Source of the DNA: Pomphorhynchus laevis
Taxonomy: Eukaryota; Acanthocephala; Palaeacanthocephala; Echinorhynchida; Pomphorhynchidae
Length of the DNA stretch: 64,000 nucleotides
Direction: 5' to 3'
Assembly: GCA_012934845.2 (NCBI GenBank)
Contig: WNNJ02000375.1
Location: 149,985 to 213,984 of the forward strand
Within the stretch, counting starts at the first letter, position 1. The number at the start of each line of letters is the position of its first letter. Made by a program: the position numbers and the translations under genes. Positions 24,090 to 35,039 of the stretch are shown piece by piece. The notes beneath the pieces were generated by a model that saw nothing but the letters and a program-made list of their open reading frames with translations, had not been told where the DNA came from and did not search any database.

Positions 24090-25850
24090 CCGTCGAATCG
24101 CCGTCGGATTTACAATTGGCCGCATCGATTCTAAACTGCCATGTCAATTCGAATCCGGTTCGCTCGCCGGTCATTTATTCCCTATACTGTTGAGCGTCGG
24201 TACTCCGCGTGGAATCTAAGCGACAATCATGCATTTCGCGTGTTCATGCGTGACATGGCTAGTCGTAACCACACTATGTTAAAACTCGACTACTACAACG
24301 CGTTCAACTGCTTGATCAGAGATGCAATCCTGCGCTACGTCGCTCGCGCAATACCGCATATTTTACCATTTGTTCGACTTTGTTACGACCGCCCGATCGA
24401 GCTTCTATTCAGCAACAAACCTATCCTCTCGGCTGAAGGCGTTCGGCAGGGCGACCCATTAGGCTCTGTACTATTTTGCCTTACCGTCGACAGCTTAACA
24501 CATAGCTTAAAATTCAGTCTGAACATATGGTACCTGGACAACTGCGTCCTGGGCGGTACGGTGAAGGACATTCTGGCCGATATCCACAAAATTCAGGCTG
24601 ACGGAGCCGAAATTGGATTGCAATCAAATTTCCAAAAGTGCGAGGTGATCACCGAAAGCATGTGAACCAAGCTATTGCGTACAAGCTAATAAGGTGCAAG
24701 ACTATCACACCTGAAGACACACAGCTACTGGGTGCGCCGCTTGTCGGGCAAGCAAGCATCGACAACGCATTAAGCTGCGCAGTGCACGAGCTTCATAACT
24801 CTGAAATCCGGTTGACCGATTTGAGCGCTCACGACGCCTTCGTGATTTTGCGTAGCTCACTCGGCTTGCCAAAGATTGGCTTCCTTCTTCGATGTAACCC
24901 CTGCTACAGACGTGAAATGCTTAAACTTTTCGACATTGAAGTTTGAAGAATATTGAGCGAAATACTCAATACGAAGCCTAGAGGCAAGCGACCTTACCGA
25001 TCCGTCTTGGAGGTCTCGGTGTTTGCCAGGCATTAGAGGCTGCCCTTTCTGTGTCCGGTTCATCCATCAAGGACACAATGGTACTCAAGAAGATACTGCT
25101 ACGGAACTGTCCGCCATTAACTATTCGCCCTTCAGAATCAGACTGGGAAAATACCACAAATAAATGGAACGCGGAATATCGGACGACCATTCCATCGGAT
25201 CAAATATCTAAAAAACGATGGATGGCCGAACTCTAAGCGTGCCAATGAAGACTTGTCGACGAAGCACGGACAACTGAATCTCGAGCCCGACTCATCGCAG
25301 TAGAATCAAATTGGTCCGGGGCGTTCCTTGAAACACTGCCGATCACATTCGTCGGCACACGACTTGATGACCGATCTATTTCTATCGCCGAAGCGTTGGG
25401 TCTCGGTATTCAATGCTTTCAACAACATCGGTAGGCTTAGCGATAGACTATGGCAAACGACCCGATGGTGCGACTCTTATGCTATGGGAGGCTGGCCGTA
25501 TACTCGTTTGGGATTTCACTTGCCCGAACACCCTGGCAGCCAGTCATGTCGCACATGCGGTATCTTCTGCTAGCGATGTTGCAGCCAACGCGTTGCAGCT
25601 CAAGCGAACCAAATACAGCTGCTTCAAGTATCGACAGTATTTGTTTGTCCCCGTCGCCATCGAAACACTTGGCGCTGTCGGTCCCAGTGCATCTGCGTTT
25701 TTGAGGCAGCTTGGTTCCATGGTTGAGGCTGACAACCGGTGATAAACGCGCATTCAGCTGGCTCATGCAATGAATCAGCGCAGCCGTGCAACGAGGGAAC
25801 GCGGCATCCTTTATGGAGTCGGCTGGAGATCCCTTCCTAGGCAACTACCT
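24090..25850 (+). pseudogene. LINE D copy with C-terminal nuclease domain
   Basis: Plus-strand pieces in order: RRIAVGFTIGRIDSK (about 24110), MLKLDYYNAFN (motif A), GVRQGDPLGSVLFCLTVD (motif B), IWYLDNCVLGG (motif C with D to N), EIGLQSNFQKCEV, LLGAPLVGQ, FVILRSSLGLPKIGF, SRARLIAVESNWSGAFLETL, then RILVWDFTCPNTLAASHVA and YLFVPVAIETLGAVGPSA in the C-terminal nuclease-like domain (to 25742). The CCHC finger expected between IQCFQQH and AIDYGKRPDGA is missing through an internal deletion near 25430. Stops and frame changes are frequent. Dead copy. Confidence 0.8.
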
Positions 25851-26228
25851 CATTATTTAATTCATATATATTTGTTTGCACAAATGTTTTGAAATTAATT
25901 ATATTAGTCAAAAAATAAAATAAAAAATAAAAAAAATAAAAATATGTGTTATTATCGAAAGCTTTCGTTTACATTAATTTTAAGGTTAAGTCAGCTTTAT
26001 TACCAACCATTAAGTTATCCTTTAGTTTGTTAATACAAAATGCTTCTAAAATCTTACGTTTAAGCATACTGGATTCTTTTGATAATATGGTAATTCCATC
26101 GAAATCGATTTGTTAATAATAAAGATTTTCTTAAATAAATAAACAAGCCGTCAATAAGTCAGAGTAAATAAATAAATGGAAAGTACACACGGAGAAAGTA
26201 ATAAGACATAGTAATTAATCATAGCTTC
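25851..26228. other. No gene seen; AT-rich spacer
   Basis: AT-rich, with a GAAAGCTTTC palindrome near 25960. No coding or RNA motif supported. Confidence 0.5.
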
Positions 26229-27273
26229 TTCCTCTTCCAAGACATTACCAACTTTCATGACCTCAAATCCATGGTGATCTGAGCCCCCAACCAATCCAGC
26301 ACGCCGCTTTCCGATTGAACCACCCGGGGTCTTTCACCCCCGAAGAATCCAATCGGCGCAGACGATGTTGGGTAAGCGAGAGACGAGGAGCTTCAGAAAC
26401 CTTAGTCTTTGCTCTGGGGGACGTCTTCTAGAGAAGAAGACTAATCCCGAGATAGCTTGGGTGCCCCAGAGGGGCACCTGGGTTTTCCCATTCAACGACA
26501 GATGAATGGGAAAACCCATTCATCTGTCGTTGAATGGGCCTGTTTCAGAGCCCAACTAGCTCTCTTTAGGATAAGTTTTAGTCTATGCAGGTCAGCTTTC
26601 GCCGACCAGTTCACCGAAACGGTGAACCCCAGGTATTTTACTCGACTTGTGAAGGTAGGGAGTGGTTCAGAGGCAAATATGGAGAAGAGTGCAGAGAGTG
26701 CTAATCTCTTAAGCTTTTGCTTTGTCGCAGGGGAGCCATGGAAGACAACCACCTGCGATTTGACGGAATTTAAAACAACATTGGACCTGGGTAACTGGTC
26801 TTTTAATCTTAAAAATAATCGGCTGATGGCAGTGACTACGTCCTTACACCTGCGTCCAGAGAACATGGATGTGGTGTCATCAGCGTACACCACTAGACGT
26901 TGATCGCGTTTAAATATGTTGAATAGATTTATGGAGGCAGCAAGATACAAGATAGGAGAGAGGGGAACCTTGAGGCACACCCGTAATAGGGTAGAACTGA
27001 GGTGCATCAGGGTCGTCTTCATAATAAAATCGCTTGGTGTACAGCATTATCCCCACCCTGTTAACAATTCTCGCAGGCAACCACCGGGGACCTGAGAGAA
27101 GAGATAACAGAAGGTATAGGGATGCGGTCAAATGCATCCGAAAAGTCAAGGAAAACAGCCACAGCGAGTTGATGGCTATTCTCCCGACAGAACTAATGCA
27201 CTTCACCAACTGCTGTGTCAAATGCAACTGGCAGCGCATCTCATGATTTAGATTTTAATTGCCGAATGGTGGA
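26229..27273 (-). pseudogene. 'LINE B' RT fragment
   Basis: Minus strand, closely related to the LINE B copy at 48440-49456: LPARIVNRVGIMLYTKRFYYEDD, GVPQGSPLS, RLVVYADDTTSMFSGRRCKDV (YADD motif), QVVVFHGSPATKQKLKRLAL, RVKYLGFTVSVNW and RPPEQRLRFLK. Two open stretches (26910-27239 and 26492-27022) overlap in different frames. An inverted insertion at 26487-26538 is unique to this copy. The right edge abuts the terminus of the minus-strand Naiad-like copy. Confidence 0.85.
26460..26538. repeat. Two adjacent perfect fold-backs within LINE B
   Basis: Arms 26487-26510 and 26515-26538 are exact 24-bp reverse complements with spacer AAAA. Next to it, GGTGCCCC-AGA-GGGGCACC occupies 26460-26478. The paralogous LINE B copy near 49355-49400 lacks the 24-bp inverted arm and has an imperfect version of the small hairpin. 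Confidence 0.97.
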
Positions 27274-28190
27274 AATTAAATCAGCTAACTGAGTCTACGT
27301 ATTGTTATATAATTATAAAATAAACAAAACATAATAATGCTAAATCAAAATTTAATAATTAAATAATAAAATTAATAATTGTTTTTAGATTTTCTATAAT
27401 TTAAATCAAGTTAAAAAATAAAAAATAAAAAATAAAATTTAAAATAAACGTCATTTTTATGAATTGACTAATAAATAACAGACGTTGTATCAGAATAAGA
27501 ATTAGAGGTCATCAGGAGGAACTGCTATGCTATCAGGTTTCGGCCCCTAACTCCTCTACCCAACATAGCAGCGGGGCCAAATACATGCTAATGATGTATT
27601 TCCTCTGAAATAACTATCTAGTATCTTATTCTAAAGCAAAGTATATTATTTATTATCCATCCATAAAAATTAGTCACTTAAGAGTTTAAATTTATTCTTT
27701 ATATTATTGTGTTGATTTATATATTTTACTATTTTCTGCTTGATGTTATTTTTATAGTAACCTAGTTTAAAATATGTATCTATTAAATTATTTAAATGAT
27801 TATTGAAGAAAGTCAATATCATTACATATTGTTGCAATTCTTAAAATTTCATTATTTAATGTATTATATTTTATATTATATGGTATGCATGAATGCTCAT
27901 GCAAAAATATGTTTCTTGTAAATTTAAATATGTCATCTTTACGATATAAATTAATAGTAGTTTTAGTTAATGTTAATTTAATGTTCATATCTAGATATAC
28001 ACCTTCTTTATCATTAATATTGGTTTTGTTAAGAATAAGGCTTTCTGGATAAATGTGCTCACTAATTGAATAAAAATTATTAGAATTAAATACACATATA
28101 TCATCAATGTATCGAAACATATATTTTATATATTTATATTGTTTAGATTTAGTTTTTACACAGTTATGAACAAATTCATATTCTATAAAA
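27274..28190 (-). mobile_element. Naiad-like PLE, truncated inverted arm
   Basis: This minus-strand copy matches 29938-30855 of the plus-strand copy almost base for base: RT tail from motif C (FRYIDDICVFN) through the stop, the 3' UTR with the interleaved structure (27503-27579), and the terminus. It ends at about 28190 in AAGCTTTT, where it meets LINE B ORF1 sequence; AAGCTTT is present in both, a microhomology. Together with the plus copy it forms ~920-bp inverted arms. Confidence 0.93.
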
Positions 28191-28637
28191 GCTTATACGA
28201 GTCTTTTAATCTGGCAAGGTCGTCTTTTTCTAGATATGTAGGAAAGTTAGTTAATTTCACTGTAGCTTGTACTGGTTTGAATACTATTGTTCCGAGTTGT
28301 GAAAGATTATTATTAAAGAAAGTCTCGTATGCTTTCATGAGTTCAGATGTTGAAAAGGAGACTTTCAACTGATTATGGTACGTCCTGACTGTATTAAATA
28401 CTTCCCTTTTAGTATAGTTTATCACAAACTTCCTCAGGAAAACATTGAATAAACAATGCTTCTCCATCGTTTAATAGCATTTATTACTGCCAAGTTTTTT
28501 AGTTTAGGTACCGGGGGAAGTTCCTCCGAGTATGTAATAGTAGCAACATCAAAATTACTAACCTGCATGTCTTGAAATGTAGAATTAGAAGGATGAACAA
28601 TACCTTTAACTTGAGAAATTTCGTTAAAAATGCTGCC
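28191..28637 (-). pseudogene. LINE B ORF1 N-terminal fragment between the PLE arms
   Basis: Minus strand encodes FNVFLRKFVINYTKREVFN, LKVSFSTSELMKAYE, TIVFKPVQATVKLTNFP and LEKDDLARLKDSYKLL. These align with the LINE B ORF1 at 46110-46500 (FNVFLKPFIA..., EIKISFETSDIAKDYE, SYHFKPIQTYVKVNNI, LEENDIEVLKKVYKI). It is in the same orientation as the LINE B RT at 26229-27273, so both are likely remains of one LINE B split by the PLE insertion, with the endonuclease part lost. Confidence 0.85.
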
Positions 28638-29150
28638 ATAGCCGGACTTTTAAATAATTCTAAAAGTAAAGAAATAATAGGGTCAGATTTAAGTAAATAT
28701 ATTCCTAAAATAAGGTATAAACTCCTACCACCATTAGGACGAAAAATTTGTAATTATAATAAAGAATTAAAATCAATATGTAACGATAATATTAGAAACA
28801 TAATGGAAACAGAATGCAATTGTAGAAGTCTTAGTTTTGATAAAATAAATGAAGATATATGTACCCATAATCTAGAATTAATTGAAAATTGTGAATTAAG
28901 AAAGCTGCTATCGAAAGGGTATAAATATAGATTAAATAACAACAACGACAAAAATAAAATTTACAGTTCGTTATATAATAACTTAAATGATTACTTTAGT
29001 AAGCTGATTAATAGTGAAAGCTCGAATATATCTAAGATAAAAATTTGTAAAGATTATATATTTGATAAAATTAAAAATAAAATGAAAATAACAAACAATT
29101 ATAAAAGGAAAGATAAAATTAATAAAGATATGTATAAAGAACTTACTTAA
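28638..29150 (+). pseudogene. Naiad-like PLE, pre-RT domain
   Basis: Open stretch (formally from an ATG at 28572, but the first ~22 codons are antisense LINE B). Family-type wording: SKYIPKIRYKLLPPLGRKIC, ECNCRSLSFDKINEDICTHN with the CxC pair, NCELRKLLSKGYKYRLN, then a Lys-rich stretch. The CxC/H arrangement matches what is described for Naiad-type PLEs. The continuing RT N-terminus (TTIDKARNSFVFICKKLYY) is in another frame just downstream. Confidence 0.7.
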
Positions 29151-29238
29151 ATTAAAGGATAACTATATAATAACAACTATTGATAAAGCTCGTAATAGCT
29201 TTGTCTTCATATGCAAAAAGCTTTATTATGATATACTA

Positions 29239-30483
29239 ATGAAAGAGGTTAATTCTAATGATTTAAATGTAAATCCAGCATATGAACGTAGTGAGTTGAG
29301 TTTAGAAACCTTTATTACAAGTCACTGTTCTATAATGGATAAAAAGGGTATAAAGGTTGAATTAGATAATAAAACTATACCTATATTATATTGGAATCCA
29401 AAATTACATAAAAATCCAATAAAACCTAGGTTCATATGTAGTGCGTTTAAATGTACATTAAAACCACTTTCTGTTTATATGAATAAAATACTTAAAGTAA
29501 TTAAAGCACATTTTAAAAAATATTGCAAGGTAATCGAAATTAATACTGGTATAAAACACTATTTCAGTATTAATTCTACAAAAGAATTTTTAGAACAGAC
29601 AAAAGGAATAAATTTTCAGAATATAAATACGTACGATTTTAGTACGCTTTATACAAATCTAGATTTAGTAGATATTAAAGAAGCGTTAGTAAAATTAATT
29701 AATCTTATATTCGGAAAAAGATATACATATATATGTTATAATAATTATAACGCCTATCTAACAAAAATTAAACCATCAAATAAATATAAATATATGGATA
29801 AAATTGAATTAATAGAATCCTTAAATATTTTGATAAATCAAAATTATTTAAAAGTAGGGACATCTATATTTAGACAAGTAAAAGGTGTTCCAATGGGTGG
29901 TAATAGTAGCCCAATTATAGCTGACTTGTTTTTAAGCTTTATAGAATATGAATTTGTTCATAACTGTGTAAAAACTAAATCTAAACAATATAAATATATG
30001 AAATATGTGTTTCGATACATTGATGATATATGTGTATTTAATTCTAATAATTTTTATTCAATTAGTGAGCACATTTATCCAGAAAGCCTTATTCTTAACA
30101 AAACCAATATTAATGATAAAGAAGGTGTATATCTAGATATGAACATTAAATTAACATTAACTAAAACTACTATTAATTTATATCGTAAAGATGACATATT
30201 TAAATTTACAAGAAACATATTTTTGCATGAGCATTCATGCATACCATATAATATAAAATATAATACATTAAATAATGAAATTTTAAGAATTGCAACAATA
30301 TGTAATGATATTGACTTTCTTCTTCATAATCATTTAAATAATTTAATAGATACATATTTTAAACTAGGTTACTATAAAAATAACATCAAGCAGAAAATAG
30401 TAAAATATATAAATCAACACAATAATATAAAGAATAAATTTAAACTCTTAAGTGGCAAATTTTTATGGATGAATAATAAATAA
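29239..30483 (+). CDS. Naiad-like PLE reverse transcriptase (partial)
   Basis: A 414-residue frame with all RT core motifs: YWNPKLHKNPIKPRFI (51-66), motif A YDFSTLYTNLD (132-142), motif B KGVPMGGNSSPIIADLF (215-231), motif C FRYIDDICVFN (258-268) and YLDMNI (298-303). It ends at a natural stop. There is no C-terminal GIY-YIG, unlike the PLE at 1714-4107, which fits the Naiad/Chlamys arrangement. The protein is strongly Asn/Lys/Ile-rich, reflecting very AT-rich DNA. The frame has no stops but its N-terminal part lies in another frame. Confidence 0.88.
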   Translation: MKEVNSNDLNVNPAYERSELSLETFITSHCSIMDKKGIKVELDNKTIPILYWNPKLHKNPIKPRFICSAFKCTLKPLSVYMNKILKVIKAHFKKYCKVIEINTGIKHYFSINSTKEFLEQTKGINFQNINTYDFSTLYTNLDLVDIKEALVKLINLIFGKRYTYICYNNYNAYLTKIKPSNKYKYMDKIELIESLNILINQNYLKVGTSIFRQVKGVPMGGNSSPIIADLFLSFIEYEFVHNCVKTKSKQYKYMKYVFRYIDDICVFNSNNFYSISEHIYPESLILNKTNINDKEGVYLDMNIKLTLTKTTINLYRKDDIFKFTRNIFLHEHSCIPYNIKYNTLNNEILRIATICNDIDFLLHNHLNNLIDTYFKLGYYKNNIKQKIVKYINQHNNIKNKFKLLSGKFLWMNNK

Positions 30484-30550
30484 TATACTTTGCATTAGAA
30501 TAAGATACTAGATAGTTATTTCAGAGGAAATACATCATTAGCATGTATTT

Positions 30551-30626
30551 GGCCCCGCTGCTATGTTGGGTAGAGGAGTTAGGGGCCGAAACCTGATAGC
30601 ATAGCAGTTCCTCCTGATGACCTCTA
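30551..30626 (+). ncRNA. Interleaved (pseudoknot-type) structured element in Naiad-like 3' UTR
   Basis: Three complementary pairs interleave: GGCCCC 30551-30556 with GGGGCC 30582-30587; CTGCTATG 30558-30565 with CATAGCAG 30600-30607; TAGAGG 30571-30576 with CCTCTA 30621-30626. The order is a b c a' b' c'. The first two pairs have the topology of an HDV-type ribozyme, but expected loop sequences are not evident. The same element is at 8550-8625 and, reversed, at 27503-27579; decayed versions are at about 40438-40512 and 42495-42570. Confidence 0.6.
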
Positions 30627-31428
30627 ATTCTTATTCTGATACAACGTCTGTTATTTATTAGTCAATTCATAAAAATGACGTTTATTTTAAATTTTATTTT
30701 TTATTTTTTATTTTTTAACTTGATTTAAATTATAAAAAATCTAAAAACAATTATTAATTTTATTATTTAATTATTAAATTTTGATTTAGCATTATTATGT
30801 TTTGTTTATTTTATAATTATATAACAATACGTAGACTCAGTTAGCTGATTTAATTATGTATTTTTTCGATAGAGCTTTAAAGCTCCGACATGCTAATTTC
30901 ACTGCACATTTGGATTTGTTATGAATACATGTTTTGTGCATTGGTTGTACATTTTTAGTGTTTTTGTTTCATTGTTTTGTTTTGTTGCTGCGGTCCCTAC
31001 AAACGAAAATGTTACATGAACAAACGTTAGCAACGATTATGATTCCAGCATCAATGTGCAAACCGACAAGAAACTATTTATGTTTGGTTTCATTTTTATG
31101 TAAATTTTCTGAAGATGCTAGTAGTTACTAGATAAATATTAGAATAATTTTTGTTGTCGTTTAACTATACCTGATAGTTCCTGGATATTTAAAAATAATT
31201 AATTATTTTCTTACTAATAAAGTTGAAATGGCTGAAGCTCTGGCTTATGACTTTTCTCTTCCGTATGATGAATCTGTGAAAACTGCTATTATTTGAGATT
31301 AAGAGCTATTGCACAACGTTTAAACCTTCTAAAATATATTTAAATATATTATATAAATATGCTGAAGACATTTCGATTTTGAATGTAGCAAGCAATATTA
31401 GACACTCGAATGATTCTATAGAAGCGTA

Positions 31429-31458
31429 AGCATCTTCAGAAAATTTTCTGAAGATGCT
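31429..31458. repeat. Perfect 30-bp palindrome, no spacer
   Basis: AGCATCTTCAGAAAA is followed immediately by its exact reverse complement. The right half begins the hammerhead-like core CTGAAGA-T-GCTAG-TAGTTA-CTAGC-GAAA (31448-31475), so this is a tail-to-tail meeting of two copies of the same end, the left one only a stub. Confidence 0.97.
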
Positions 31459-31475
31459 AGTAGTTACTAGCGAAA
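31448..31475 (+). ncRNA. Hammerhead-like core (solo repeat end)
   Basis: CTGAAGA, T, GCTAG, TAGTTA, CTAGC, GAAATA with a perfect 5-bp stem. A decayed sister at 31109-31136 keeps GCTAG/CTAG but has TAAA for GAAA. The copy at 7547-7574 (minus) is identical in the core. Confidence 0.45.
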
Positions 31476-32541
31476 TATTAATATAATTTTTGTTGTCGTT
31501 TAACTATACCTGATAGTTCCTGGAAATTAAATAAATTTTTAATGTATTTTTTAATAAACGGGATTATTTTCTTTGTTCCAGTAAAACTATCTTATCGAAA
31601 ATGGAAAAAGATTATTGGCTAAGTGTTTAGTATCAGTTAATAATATTGAAAATAGTAAAATTTGAGAAAAATCCACACATCAAATTAACCACAATTACAT
31701 CAATAGAATAACCATCACGTGTTCGAACCATGTGCCATATGTAATTACTCGAAAAACGTAAACTTCTTCAGACGGGTCGATGATTAATCCTATTATAAAG
31801 CTTCTACCCACTTTATTTTGATTGAAATCAGCAAGGCGATTGTATTTAGGCGGAAACAGTTTTTCCATTATCCTTATTTTGCTTTAAGCCAGATTTGGTT
31901 TAAAATAGATAAAAATAGTGAAAAATAACTAACAGTAAAAAATATTGTTACAAATACAGTGAAATTTGCTGTTACTTTTTGTTATTCGTCAACGAAGGTC
32001 ATCTCAATGTGCATATCGACATTTGTAAAAATTGTCAAATTAATTCGAGTATAAAAAAATAAAAAAATTTACAAAAAAAAGTATACAAAAAAGTTTTAAA
32101 AAGTTTACAAAAATTTTTTAAGTAAATTGAACAAATTGTGAATACGACAATCGTATTAAAAAATCTTTGATATTTTTTATAGAAATTGTTGGAAAATGTA
32201 ACTTATTCATTTTATGCTGCAATTATTGTTCTTTCTGCAATTATGAAACAAATCAATTGCAAATTTACACATATATATTTATAAGAAACTTAATGTGAAT
32301 TGATAGTTTACATTTTCAGTCACCGGAATTTAGTAAAAATTGTAACATAATTAATAAACTATTAATAAAATAGTTTATTAAAATAATCTATCTGTAATGA
32401 TTTTAATATTAATATTTATGAAATAACAACTAAAGATCAGGAAGATTACAAATCTAAAATTTTTATAACTTTTAAGATTAGATACTTTTGTCTAGAAACA
32501 ATTTGTTCATCAATTTGCAGATAAACAAATTGTATGCTTTG

Positions 32542-32605
32542 TTTCTCATGCTGCTTGCAGCAGCATGAGAAAAATAAATACTGACTTATATAAAAATAAG
32601 TCAGT
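32542..32605. repeat. Two neighbouring hairpins in AT-rich spacer
   Basis: TTTCTCATGCTGC at 32542-32554 pairs with 32560-32572 (5-base spacer); ACTGACTTAT at 32580-32589 pairs with 32596-32605 (6-base spacer). Both are perfect. Confidence 0.95.
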
Positions 32606-33479
32606 GTTTTATTTTTATATATTTTTAAATTCCAAATTTAAAAACTGGTCAATTCCTTTTCAAATTATTACTTATATCATTTCCATGATGCATAGTTTTT
32701 ATTCATTTCTTGCTTATGAATCTTAATTTAAACGAAACCGTTATCTTGCTAATTAGTAAAAACAGTTATGAATAAATTATTTTTAGATATTTATAAACCG
32801 AATATGAATTATGGTTTTTGATTTAGGTTTTATTGATTGCCTTTATTCCGCCACTAAATATGTTTACTCTCGATCCATTGTAATTATGCACGATCCATTT
32901 TGTTATAATTTAGTTTCGGATTATGGATTAGATTTGCTTTGAAGATGCTTGTAAATTTTATAATTATTTTTGATGATTTGTGATAAAATCTCGCTGTACA
33001 CTCGTTTTCCATTAATGATCTTTAATGAGTTTTTAACCTTCACTTTTGCATAAATCTATTATTTTATATGTAAAACGTTCTGTCTCTCCGTTACACTTAT
33101 GATTTATTAGCAAATTGTGAATGTATCACATAATACGAACCAGAATTGAAATTCTTTTGAATTAATTACAGAATATTAAAATGCTTTCTTAATAAAATAT
33201 TTATTTACTTGACAGGTAAGAGTAAAATAAACTTTATTTACTCCATCGTGTTAAATCCATACATAAGATCAAGTAAATAATAATACATCAAGTTAAGTCG
33301 CAATTAAAATTATTTATTAAAAGTGTCTATTTAAATAGTAAAATAATAATTAACAAATTTATTTTTAAATTGAATAATACAAGTAATACAAATGTTTGAC
33401 AACATTGCGGACGAGACGCAGTCCGCTGGCATGGCTCTCAACATACACGCGCTGTTGCTTCGTTGAATTTTAACGCTGA

Positions 33480-34855
33480 CTCGCTATAGCAGCTATTTAC
33501 CTGCACGTGACTCTTGAGTCGTCTTCTCTAATCGATTTCCTAGAACGCGCAGAAACTCAATTGTAGATTCATCGGGATGACTGAGAGTATAGACCGCAAC
33601 CAGGACGAATTCGAATACAAAGATGTCAAATTCAATGTATTTGCGGTGCTTGCGATGTTCGCCTTCAGAGGTCACGACATCTGGTAAATGAATCGCTGTT
33701 GTTAACCAGCGCTTAGTTAGAGGATTGGAACATGTGTAATCCCAGATCAGCGGACGACCTGAGCTTCATGGAACAAAGATCACATCGTTTGGTCGTTTAA
33801 CGCCGTTCCTACAGAGTCCCGACGGCTCAAGACGTGCGTGAACGTTAGCAGAACAGAATACCTTCCGTATCAAATTGTTTACTACCGCATGACGGTTGTG
33901 ACGCGATTTAAATTTGCGGCAATTGAGGGCGTAAAGGGGTTCAGCCGTGGATGTACATGTGCAATTAAACGAGCTGCAAGATGTCTGACCAAGTTTAAGA
34001 CCGATTCCCAACGAGTAAGAGGTATTGTTGAGCTTGGTTCTGAACACAACTGATGGATTTGCCTGCAAAAAGATCCGCTAAACTCGTTATTTGTAGATAG
34101 TAAACGAATTTTGTCAACCATATAAAGGAAAATCGTCGATCAATATGGCGTGGCGACTTTTATATAGAAGATTCAACCATAGTATTTAAGTTTGTTTTTC
34201 CTCTAATGGATCCAACGCTGTTTGCCGTCGCCAAATGGAAGTGATGAAATGGTCAACATCGTGTAAGAAAGGGATGGATTGATTTCGGATGTCTCCATAA
34301 TTGCAGTTGCAACCCCGATTGAGGAGAATAACGAGGTGAAAGCTGGAACTGCGAAGTCGCATGCGAATTGTAAACTGAGGCAGCAAAGCAAATTGACATT
34401 AGCGTCTGAATAGCCGTTAGACCATCGATTTTTACGTTTAGAATCTCCCTTACAATTTGCAACTGCAACAAATCGAAATTCCTCAAGAGGTCAGGGCACT
34501 CTTAGAACGGTGAGGCTCTAGGAATATGCACAATCCGTAAAAGACTTAACGAACGATCAGAAAAAGTGCATCCTGACAGCGAAGCAAAGATAAATGCTTG
34601 TTAATACATCCTAACCGGGTTAACGCAGCATTAAATCGTGTTCGGATGTCATCAACACCAGATAATGGGCAACAGAGAAGCGATGTCTTACTTCGGGAAA
34701 TACAACTTAATTCAGGTAAAAGTCGTTTTAGATCCCTGAAAAATGTCGAAATATTGATGATTAGCTCGCATTTAGACGCGTTTAGTTTTAAACCAAGTTT
34801 TTCTCTTGTAGAGAGTATGTCGTGGAAACCTGCATCTTTTCCATAATGGAAACCT
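33480..34855 (-). pseudogene. LINE D copy, CCHC and nuclease end
   Basis: Minus strand: a CCHC-like CTCTSTAEPLYALNCRKFKSR followed by RHAVVNNLIRKVF, LEPSGLCRNGVKRPNDV (about 33770-34000), LIWDYTC near 33740 and HRKHRKYIEFD...LVAVYTLS...FLRVLGNRL (33493-33660). These equal the LINE D C-terminal order. RT-proximal remains continue to about 34855. Broken by stops and frame changes. Confidence 0.65.
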
Positions 34856-35039
34856 CATATTTTCCATCATGGAAATCTGCAAATATACGCGAATTTAGTT
34901 GCCATCCTCTAGTTGTCAAGCGAAATAATAATATTTTTTTTATTTTATTTATAATAATTTATTCAGAACACTGAAATAAAGCACATACACATAGTAACCT
35001 TAAAACATCCCCTACAGGGTAACATTTTACCAAATGAAA

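Larger units (their letters stand above)
28638..30855 (+). mobile_element. Naiad-like PLE, most complete copy
   Basis: Starts at ATAGCCGGAC, the same base at which a second fragment begins (42412), and ends with ACGTAGACTCAGTTAGCTG near 30828-30848. Two open stretches cover most of a PLE protein; they lie in different frames, with the change near 29150. Diagnostic wording: CNCRSLSF...NCELRKLLSKGYKYR before the RT, and RT motifs of the Naiad/Chlamys group of PLEs, which carry their GIY-YIG domain at the N-terminus. No GIY-YIG is present, because the copy is cut at 28638, so it is 5'-truncated relative to that family. Confidence 0.82.
30856..33479. other. 2.6 kb AT-rich region, no gene seen
   Basis: No coding frame is supported. 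It contains two diverged copies of a hammerhead-like repeat end (31109-31190 and 31448-31525, both with TATACCTGATAGTTCCTGGA downstream), a 30-bp perfect palindrome at 31429-31458, and two hairpins at 32542-32572 and 32580-32605. The rest looks like host intergenic DNA. Confidence 0.6.

Noticed and set aside
29239-30483. A group II intron or telomerase RT.
   Set aside because: Motif wording (PKLHKNPIKPRFI, SLYTN-type motif A, YIDD) and the 3' terminus family fit Penelope-like elements.
30551-30607. A definite HDV-type ribozyme.
   Set aside because: Topology of two helices fits, but P3/L3 and the catalytic joining segment are not recognisable, so only a structured element is claimed.
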